Source of the DNA: Trissonchulus latispiculum | Taxonomy: Eukaryota; Nematoda; Enoplea; Enoplida; Ironidae | DNA length: 64,000 nt | Reading direction: 5' to 3' | Assembly: GCA_030248195.1 (NCBI GenBank) | Contig: JASAND010013124.1 | Span: forward strand, 29,367-93,366 | Part shown: piece by piece, positions 56,436 through 64,000 of the stretch | Position numbering within the stretch: the stretch's first letter is position 1 | Layout: every line of letters starts with the position of its first letter | Made by a program: the position numbers and the translations under genes | The notes under the pieces: generated by a model | Databases searched by the model: none | What the model saw: only the letters and a program-made list of their open reading frames with translations | What the model was told of the DNA's origin: nothing

Positions 56436-56511
56436 GTAGCCTGGTAGCTCAATTGGCAGAGCGTCGGAGCGTAATAAGGAAGTCGTGGGTTCGAATCTTC
56501 TATTACACTAC
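56436..56511 (+). tRNA. Degenerate tRNA-like sequence
   Basis: The A box TAGCTCAATTGGCAGAGC and B box GGTTCGAATC are perfect, and the D arm is good. The anticodon region (GGAGCGTAATAAGG), the T stem (GTGGG/CTTCT) and the acceptor stem pair badly. It may be a tRNA pseudogene (Tyr- or Ile-like) or the head of a SINE. It ends 19 bp before the hAT-like element. Confidence 0.45.
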
Positions 56512-56530
56512 TTCACTACTTCTCTACATC

Positions 56531-57001
56531 TAGTGTTGTTGCGATAAAAAATTGACCGGGCCGGGCCGGGCTCGGGCCTAAATTATCAGCCAGGCCGGGC
56601 CCGGGCCCGGCCTTGGTCCGGCCCAAGCCCGGCCCGGAGCCCAGGGCCCGCTACTAGGCCCGGAGTCCGCTACCCGGCTCGGCCCAATGCCCGGGCCCGC
56701 TCCTTGGTCCGGTGATAGACCCGGAGTCAGTGTCCCAGACCCGCTATTAGACCCGGCTCAAAGCCCGGGCCGCTGGATGGAAGTCCTAGACTCGAAAACT
56801 AAGTGAGGCAGGCACGATGAGCCCGGCAGGCCCGGTGAGTCCGGCAGGCCCGGTGAGCCTGGCCTGTAACACCGGGCCCGGTAGCGGGCCGGGCTATCAG
56901 CCAGAGCCGGGCCGGGCCCTGGTCGGGTCCAACACAAAATTTTCCGGGCCCGGGCCCGGCTCAGGGCCTGCAGCCCGCTACACGACCCGGGTACAACCCT
57001 A
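56531..57001. mobile_element. 471-bp hAT-like MITE with GGCCCGG array
   Basis: Exact 8-bp duplication TCTACATC (56523-56530, 57002-57009). Ends TAGTGTTGT and, inverted, ACAACCCTA are similar to those of the element at 45684. The interior is a GC-rich array of GGCCCGGGCC-like units, partly with a GAGCCCGGCAGGCCCGGT 18-mer tandem at 56818-56855. Frames here on both strands are repeat products. Confidence 0.85.
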
Positions 57002-57409
57002 TCTACATCGTGCATCTCAGTAATTTGTGTGCACGCAAATTAGTTTAGGGCGTCTGGATAAATCACGGAAATTTAACATTAAGTCATATCAGAAATAACA
57101 ATTAAGGAGTGAAGTAGATGTAGTAGGCTTTTAAGATTGTTACATTTCTCTTACTTGCGGCAGTTAAATTTGTCCACAGGCACAGAGTCCACATCTAGTT
57201 TTGGAATTGGAGATGTCCTGCTTCGTTCTGAGCAACATTCTGCTTCCAAATTTGATTCAATTTTGAATGTTGTTTTGCTTCTTTTTGGAAAATGTATCCT
57301 CTCAGGATGTTGTGAATATATGTAATGAGCAACTACTATGTATCGACCAACCGATTTGGATGCCGGTTTGCTTACAGTTTTTAAAATTTATGTAAGGATA
57401 GCATAAATC

Positions 57410-57480
57410 TTTAATCGCTTGCACCTTATCTTATTTTATCTTATCTAGCTTATCTACCTTATCTTAGCTTATCTTGTTAT
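57410..57480 (+). repeat. CTTATCTTA simple repeat
   Basis: About ten copies of TTATCT/CTTATC in a row, imperfect. Confidence 0.8.
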
Positions 57481-57503
57481 AAAGTGCTGAATATCATTAT
57501 ATG

Positions 57504-57882
57504 TGTTGAGAATCAACTAAAAACAAGTGTTGCAACTTAATCTTAAAAACAAACACTAAAATTGATGGTTGCTGTTTGTGTAGTCTTTAGTCTGCTAGTT
57601 ACTTTGATCAGCTAGATCTGATCCATCAGTTCAGTCTTGTTGGTTGTTCGTCTGTGGAGTGGCTGCCCCTAGTCTGTATTCCTTTATATTCATCGTATGA
57701 TTTAATTTTATGCCGGTAAAGCCTTGTAATCTGAATTGGTGATCGTAGTTGGTAAGAAGTAGTGACTAGTTAGGTAGGTAGAATTTAGGTAAATTATTAG
57801 AATAGGCCCGGTCTAGGAACCTGTAGTCGCTCCGCCTCTAGATTTCTACCCAGGTCCAGGCAGCTGAGGTAGGAATTTCACA
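57504..57882 (+). mobile_element. Probable 5' LTR of an LTR retrotransposon
   Basis: Starts TGTTGAGAATCAAC and ends AATTTCACA, followed immediately by TATGGCGACCGTGAACAG. The TRIM LTRs at 15223-15893 end TTTCACA and are followed by TTTGGCGACCGTG, so both borders share the same design. An initiator-like TCAGTTCAGTC is at 57628. The 3' LTR would lie beyond the window, so the call rests on the border and internal ORF. Confidence 0.5.
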
Positions 57883-59830
57883 TATGGCGACCGTGAACAG
57901 TTTGACTCTGTCTGGTTGACCATCACATTTTCGACGAAAATTTCGAATTTTCAAATTTTTGCAATTTTGCGAAATTTTGAAATTTTTGATTTTTCTTATT
58001 TATTTTTCATGTAAATAATTAGTTTTGATTAGTTTTCATTAGTTTTTATTGAGTTTAGTCCTTCTTTTCAATTTTTCAACTTATTGAGAATGAGCAAGCC
58101 AGTACATAGTTATTCAGATTCCGCCTTGGAAACCGTGGTCGGGGGAACTCCCCGACTTCACTGCTGACCGACCCCACCCAGAAAATTTTGGGGACCGACT
58201 CCCCCCCTCCGGAAATCCATTGGGGAGGCTTTGAGGGCACTCTACGAATTTTTTGAGCCGTTTTTAGGGAAATTTTAGCCACCCCCCCACCCCCCCTTGG
58301 GCTCCGGATTCACATCAGAATTTGGGGGAGATTTGAGTTGAGAGGTGAAGAGTTCACTTTTTGGTGAACACGACACCATTCAAAATTTAGGCTAGGTAAT
58401 TTAATAAATTAATTTAATTATAATTTAAGCAGCAACGCCTACCTGGTTGACTCCCAGGGCTGCTATAAAAGCCATAATTTAATTATAAATTTAGGTTTAT
58501 AAATTGTGAATTTCAGGTCCCCCCTTCAAATTTATCAAATTTTTGGCCTATTTTATTCTAAATAGGCCCCCCTACGTTGTATTAACGCGCTAGGTAAATA
58601 TATTTAGTTTAGGGATATTTTTGGTCCACCCCTAACGACCCCATTTTCAAATTTTTTTTTGAGTCCAAAAACTTAGAAATTTTTGGACCCCCCAACTGAA
58701 ATTTTCTATACTACTCAGAAATGAATTCTCCGTGTTTTTCTGTACCCCCCAGTAGGAATTTTCAAAATTTAAATCGACAGAATTTTTTCTAGGACCTCCA
58801 TTTTGATTTTGAACTGTCGATTACGTATATAAAAATCGAATTTTCGTAGGCCTCGATTTTTCTGTAAAAGCTTTCTGGAAACCGATTTTTGGTCATTTTA
58901 GCACTAATAGGTGGTAAACAAGCTGTGATAAACGTGCCCCCCATCAAAATTTCGATTTCGGTTCAAAAAAGGTAAAAATCGATTTTGACCCAAAATCGTC
59001 AATTTTGACCCAAAAATCGACGAAAATTTTAATTTTTGGCCAATTTTTCTAGTTTCAAGGGCTAATAACGATTGGATAACATCAACGCCATTACGCTAGA
59101 CCTATAATTCGAAGAATTTCCGGAAAATGACCGATTTTCTAAAAAAACCCCCTGTCAAAATTTTTTTTGAGATTCGAACATAGTCATTTTTTGAGTTAAT
59201 TTTTGGAATTTGGTATTTGGACCCCCCCATAGGTTTCAGTAGGTGTTCCACTCGTTCCTGAGCATAAAAATACCAGTTTTCTCCAAAATTTTGGAAAATT
59301 TTCCATTTTGGCACCGATTTTTCGATTTTTCACATTTTTAGTCGCGGTGCCCCCCCCCTAGTGATTTTTTCATTTTGAGTGTTTTTGTCGATTCTGAACC
59401 TATCTACGACTAAAACTACGGTCGTAGAACGTATCCTAACGGCAGATTCTCAGGATTCCTAGAATTTTTACGATTTTGTCCCAAAACGGATACTTTTTCA
59501 GATTTCGGTTTTTGACCCCACTGTAGTTGAATTGCAATTTTCAACGATTTGCCCAATTTTGTCCAATTCCACGGCCAATTCCACGAACGTAGAGCGTAAC
59601 CACGCTAGAACTGTTAGGTTTTGCTTGGATTTTTCCTATTTTCGCTAAAATTTCAGATTTTTCCTTTTTTGTCGACGTGCCCCCATTGTGTGTTTTTTTC
59701 TAATAACTTCCAATTTTCGGACTTTTTCCTAAGAACGACGGTAACACAAATCTTGGAATGATTTATTGAGACATTTCGCACGATTCTGTCACATTTTCAG
59801 TAATTTTTGACCAGACTCGACATTTTTTGT
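57883..59830 (+). other. Long non-coding leader punctuated by C tracts
   Basis: Nearly 2 kb lacks any coding frame. It consists of TTTTC/AATTTT-rich sequence in which runs of 5-9 C recur about every 60-200 bp (for example 58275, 58505, 58568, 58688, 58745, 58938, 59224, 59350, 59683), usually before TAG or AGT. It lies between the putative LTR and the 589-codon ORF. The minus-strand frames at 58076-58282 and 59102-59314 are chance. Confidence 0.5.
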
Positions 59831-61600
59831 ATGTGCTCCTATACAGTTTCGAACTCTAATCCTGATGTTTGTTCGGTTTTTTCTTCACCTGAAAATGTTG
59901 TGGAGAGTTTGATGAAAACATATCCCAATCAGAAGACTATTTCTTCCGATCAAATTTGTTCAATCTTCTCTTCTTATGCGGGCGTGGTTAAGTCAAAGCT
60001 ACCACCTAACCATCAGTTTGGACAAAAAAACTTAGAAAATTCTCAGAATTCTTCGAATACGTATGTACGTACTAACAGGGCTTGTTCTATTCAACCAACT
60101 TTTAATGGTTTTTCAACGCCAACTTCTAATACGTACGTACGTACAAGCCCTCCCTCCAATGTTTCTTTTTCAACTAATGGTTTTTCTGGAAATTCAAAGC
60201 AATTTCAATCTGAAATGGAGGAACGTGTTCTTTTTATACCAGATCAACAACGATGGGTAAAATTGGTACCTATTGACGGTAGCCAGGTCGACAAGCGGAA
60301 TGCACTTTTTCTTCGACCAATTCCACCAAATCCAAGGGTATCTAATCAAGCCAATTTTCATCAGGGAAATTCTTTTTCTGGTCAAACTTTTAGAAATTCA
60401 CGTTTCCAAAAGCAGAATGCTGGCTTTAGGCCACTGAATTTCCAGCAACCTAGGTTTTTACTAGCAAATTTTCGGTATAATTTCCCTTTTCAGAGGCAAC
60501 AGCCTAGATTTTCGAATGCGTCTACAGTTTTTTCTGCTAGGAATAATTTTGGATTTGCTTCTCGAACGATTGCTACGAACGGGCGCAGCTGCGAAAATCA
60601 AGCGTTTTCCTTTGGACCTCGCGTGGTTTTCCCATCTGCAAATGCCCACCAGCTAAACTTAGGGACGAGCACACCCAGATCACTAAATCAAGGGGTGCCT
60701 TCAGGAGCAAACTTTTTGGCTCGCCACTCGAAGGTTACCAAGCATAACGGTGACACTGGTCTACACGAAAAGACAGATCTCTCTGTTCATTATATAGGAA
60801 ATCATGCGCCAAGATCATTCAATCATAAGCGACATAGTATTTCAAAATTCTCTCGTCATGCAGACGACACAATTTCGTTTGTAACTCGAGTTTTCTATTC
60901 GTCTAGGTATAGAAGAGAAAGAAAGAAGGAACATAGACCGCACGTCATTGAGTATAATAGGCCTGCTTTTCACTCTGCGACAGTCGAAGTCCATAGCTCG
61001 AACGCGAATGTTGTAGTACCTTTAAGCCAAAGTTCTAAGCTTGATGCTTCCACTGAGACTGAGGATAATTCACATGAACCGCCTACGTATACTAAGTATG
61101 CTAAGGAAGAAAGTAATCCTACGACTGAAGTAACTTGTGAAAGCTTACGTACACAGAAGCAAAAACTGATAAAGGTTGCAGACCCAGATTTTTCGGATAA
61201 ATTTCTTTTTGTGGATCTTGTATCTTCGCAAATTTTATTACCAGATGAAGTCTCTAACGATAATTCAGACGTGGAATCGACCGATCTTGATCACAACTCG
61301 CCAGAGAATAAGCCATTAGATATTGAGATTAAAGACTCTGATAACTGTGAACGTACTGCATTAGAAGGCGATACCAAAGTTTCATCGTCACTGGAAAACG
61401 TTTCTCATGATGATTTAGTAGCTCGACAAGACGTAACTGACCTAAGTGGCACTTTAGCACCAACACTCAATGCACCGACCGATTTTTCGTTTGTTAAGTC
61501 ACTTCAGAATTCGTTTGAAAGCACCTTATCTAATTTGTTTGGCACTATTACGTCGCAACCTAAAGCGATACCATCACCATTTAGCAAGTTGTTTTCCTAA
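59831..61600 (+). CDS. 589-residue low-complexity protein, unrecognised; possibly the Gag-like ORF of an LTR element
   Basis: The frame is open from 59807, but the first ATG is at 59831; an ACATTTTCAG acceptor-like site lies just upstream. Residues about 50-250 are rich in Asn, Ser, Phe and Gln, with a repeated NTYVRT motif, two copies 27 residues apart, and an aromatic/basic stretch (FRNSRFQKQNAGFRPLNFQQ). The middle is basic (YRRERKKEHRPH, about residue 368). The C-terminal third is acidic (DNSDVESTDLDHNSPENK) and ends SPFSKLFS. No zinc knuckle, protease, polymerase or membrane segment is visible. Position behind a putative LTR and leader, and Arg/Phe-rich composition, suggest a Gag-like RNA-binding role; a host low-complexity protein is equally possible. 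Confidence 0.6.
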   Translation: MCSYTVSNSNPDVCSVFSSPENVVESLMKTYPNQKTISSDQICSIFSSYAGVVKSKLPPNHQFGQKNLENSQNSSNTYVRTNRACSIQPTFNGFSTPTSNTYVRTSPPSNVSFSTNGFSGNSKQFQSEMEERVLFIPDQQRWVKLVPIDGSQVDKRNALFLRPIPPNPRVSNQANFHQGNSFSGQTFRNSRFQKQNAGFRPLNFQQPRFLLANFRYNFPFQRQQPRFSNASTVFSARNNFGFASRTIATNGRSCENQAFSFGPRVVFPSANAHQLNLGTSTPRSLNQGVPSGANFLARHSKVTKHNGDTGLHEKTDLSVHYIGNHAPRSFNHKRHSISKFSRHADDTISFVTRVFYSSRYRRERKKEHRPHVIEYNRPAFHSATVEVHSSNANVVVPLSQSSKLDASTETEDNSHEPPTYTKYAKEESNPTTEVTCESLRTQKQKLIKVADPDFSDKFLFVDLVSSQILLPDEVSNDNSDVESTDLDHNSPENKPLDIEIKDSDNCERTALEGDTKVSSSLENVSHDDLVARQDVTDLSGTLAPTLNAPTDFSFVKSLQNSFESTLSNLFGTITSQPKAIPSPFSKLFS

Positions 61601-63194
61601 GTTAATACTGTTTGTCGCACCTGTTTATTTTTTGTTTAAGGACTTCAGTTTTGATCTGTTTCATGACTAATAGACGATACCCATAATTTGACTTCACGAT
61701 GATATGATAACGTCGATGGATCAATCAATTCGAATCGAAGACGTTGGAGATGCTATATTGATTTCGCAGATAGATTGGATGATTTAACGGATTGAAATAA
61801 GTTTGACAAGCCTATCAACAGATAAGTTTTTGATTAATTGCTAGTATGGTTGACTACGGTTGATAGTTTGTTTGGTATACGTATATGATTTTACTCCTTA
61901 GAATCGGTATTCAATTGGCATTGACTCTTCTCAACGAGTACGCAATGCCAAGCACTAGTATAGTGCCAGTTTTTTTCTGTGAACTTCGTTAGCGGTTTGA
62001 AACTAATTGGTATTTGATATTTTAAACGAATTAGGCAACTGATTGTGACTCTCATCCTAGACTGTGTGTTCGGCGACACTTGAGAAGACATTTTGTGTAT
62101 TGACTTTGATTAATTTTTGATCTTTGGTGATTCGTGATTATACATACATGGAATTGTATTGTGTATTTTTGTGTGTTTAAGAACTCGACTAAGCACTTGG
62201 TTCTCAATATGGTTGACACGATTTGGATGATTGACTCTCCTTATGGCCGTTCACTGCAATGATTCCCAGGATTCTTGACGACAACCATTTGGACTTGATA
62301 TGGTGACTATAGAACTGGACAAGCAGTTGGTTTGTTAAATTGGTAACTACTCATATTTTTTGACATTAATCTTAATATTTATTATCACTTAATTTAATGA
62401 AGTGCCAACATTGACTTCAGAAACTAGTAGAATTACGATTGTTTATTAATTTTGTCTTTAATTATATACGTACATTCTCAACATTGACTGACGACTCATG
62501 ACTTTGACATAATCCAAACTGTGACGTCAATTTAAAATTGGTTGTGTTTTTACCATTCTCCACCTACGTTGGTGAGTTGTCTTTCTGGACAATCTACACA
62601 ATAGAGTCATTAGTTTGGCTGAGTGCGAACTTTTTGGCTCGCTTTCTAGTTTAAACTGTGACCCATCCACTTCAAATTCAAGTACTAATTTTGACATCTT
62701 TTTATTGAAGCATTAACCAATGCAGCGTGTGCGAGATTTAAAAGTGACGTTCAAGTTTGTGAAACGGAGTTAAAACGGAATACTAGTTAGCTTATTGACG
62801 GGGATTGGTCTTATTGATTTCGAGACGAAAACCTAATGTGACTTTTCGAGGCACGATGTAATGAAACGGAGTAACGACTTTGAAAGCTTCACGATGACAG
62901 TAGTATAGACGATAGACTTGTTTCTCGGACTTTTTTGACGACTTTTAATTGTAACGGATTTAACGAGCGTAAAAATGCGGAAAACAGGCAGAATTTCTAC
63001 GCGCAGTATTAGTATTTGTTTTTGTGATCACTATACGTTAGTAGTAATTTTGTATGCGACAGATAATCAGTCATATTATATATATTAGTCTGTGTAGCTG
63101 TAGTTAGTTTTTTGTAGGGGGGTTGATGTAAACGTGTACAGAATTGCTATTTGATTTTGATAATTCGTAGTGGATTTTGTGTTTGAAGTTCGTT
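61601..63194 (+). other. Non-coding stretch after the 589-codon ORF
   Basis: About 1.6 kb without open frames over 66 codons. Short phrases built on TTGACGACT, ATGACTTTGAC and ACGATT recur, giving a repetitive texture, but I could not define a unit. If this is an LTR element, pol is absent here. Confidence 0.4.
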
Positions 63195-63449
63195 ATGCAT
63201 ATTCAGAAAATCCAAAAAAGCAATATTCGAAAAACCCAAAAATATTTGCGTTATTTTTTTGTTTTTCGTGTTACTTATATTGTTTATTTTATTGTTAGTG
63301 TGGTTGTTTACGTACGGTTGTTACTAAATACGGTTACCTATATTGGTTTATTTGTGTTTTCAGCTAATGTTGTTGATCGTGTATATATGTTTATTTGTAT
63401 GTTGTTGTTTTCGATGATAATCGTATTTTTACTACGCGATGCATTATGA
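63195..63449 (+). CDS. Small hydrophobic ORF (84 residues from ATG), unrecognised
   Basis: From the ATG at 63195: a basic start (MHIQKIQKSNIRKTQKYLR) followed by three hydrophobic segments, with FVFRVTYIVYFIVSVVVYV the first and MFICMLLFSMIIVFLL the last, ending RDAL. It resembles a small multi-pass membrane protein, but AT-rich sequence often encodes hydrophobic frames by chance. Not related to anything I recognise. Confidence 0.3.
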   Translation: MHIQKIQKSNIRKTQKYLRYFFVFRVTYIVYFIVSVVVYVRLLLNTVTYIGLFVFSANVVDRVYMFICMLLFSMIIVFLLRDAL

Positions 63450-64000
63450 ATAATTATGACTTACTAGTCACTTAGTATAAAATGACATTTTATTCTATTT
63501 AATTCTTCTCTAAAAAAAGATCATCTCTTTTCAGAGCACTTCTTCTCTCACTTTCGCTTACAGAACTTCTTTCTTTTTCCCTATGTTTTGATTGCACTGT
63601 CGGTCGCAGTATAGCCAATATATTATAAGTGTATGTGTTTCTAATTCGACTACAACAACGGATATAACGACAACTAAATTGGACATCTTCTGCAGATACA
63701 GCTCCGATCCAGATATGAGAGTTCATACGGGTTTGAACTCATCCTATGTTGAAACCAGAAGACCATCACCCTAAAACTTCAACTATAAAACTACAACAAC
63801 AACTACTACAACGATTCTTAAAATTTATAGACAATATAGACTTTAATTTTGTTTGCTTCGTATATGCCTAATTGTTTGTTTGTTTTCGTTAATTTTTAAT
63901 CTATTTTGCCTTAATTTTTGCCGGTATTATGCCTTATAATTTTTGCCATTGTTTCAGTCATAATTTTTGTGCTTTATTTATGTGCCATGTACAGTTATTT
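63450..64000. other. Right edge, nothing recognised
   Basis: Contains CAACAACG/ACTACAAC simple-sequence runs (63650-63690, 63780-63815) and TAATTTTTGCC repeats (63885-63975). No gene supported. Confidence 0.35.

Noticed and set aside
1..64000. CRISPR arrays, bacterial operons, rRNA genes
   Set aside because: No regular repeat-spacer structure, ribosome-binding sites or rRNA sequence; the window is eukaryotic.

Overview
The window is AT-rich nuclear DNA from an animal, very probably a protostome. The evidence is spliced genes with GT-AG introns, a variant ionotropic receptor gene, an innexin-like relic, a type-B carboxylesterase, a CR1/L2-like LINE and a dense load of small DNA transposons. 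The innexin relic and the ionotropic-receptor-like gene argue for a protostome; I cannot name the species.

Host genes. Four are supported. (1) A complete ten-exon secreted carboxylesterase/cholinesterase-family gene lies on the minus strand (45033 to 32321). All ten exons join in phase to 545 residues with an intact Ser-Glu-His triad. (2) Downstream on the same strand (30028 to 25207) is a secreted or membrane protein with a PAN/apple-like module, a Ser/Thr-rich stalk and unrecognised C-terminal exons. (3) An ionotropic glutamate receptor-like gene lies on the plus strand (52660-55767); one exon is split by a 376-bp MITE with a TAA target duplication. (4) A two-exon fragment of a small Cys-containing protein lies at 1100-1472 (+). 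A probable signal-peptide exon (53-106, -) belongs to a gene running off the left edge.

Mobile DNA dominates the rest. 2.2-4.6 kb: a DNA element with GCGTTAGGGCGC-repeat termini, carrying two further insertions. 4.86-6.25 kb: a large palindrome. 6.85-14.68 kb: a decayed Maverick/Polinton-like element with a protein-primed-type DNA polymerase B relic, C2H2 zinc-finger relics and an innexin-like relic. Its inverted termini carry complete hammerhead ribozyme motifs. 15.2-15.9 kb: a 671-bp TRIM-like LTR element with a tRNA-like sequence in each LTR. 16.55-17.22 kb: a 675-bp near-perfect palindrome whose ends are themselves hairpins. 20-27 kb: several MITEs and a TTGCAAC repeat field. 45.7-50.0 kb: a hAT-like element with an 8-bp duplication and a GC-rich minisatellite, hosting a LINE with an open 957-codon ORF2. 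56.5-57.0 kb: a related hAT-like element. 57.5 kb to the right edge: what looks like the 5' part of an LTR retrotransposon, with LTR, primer-site region, a long C-tract-punctuated leader and a 589-residue ORF.

The most unusual observations are the hammerhead motifs at both inverted ends of the polymerase-bearing element, the tRNA-like LTRs of the TRIM, and a recurring architecture in which unrelated DNA elements have termini built from minisatellite-like short repeats. All calls come from reading the sequence; no database search was possible.
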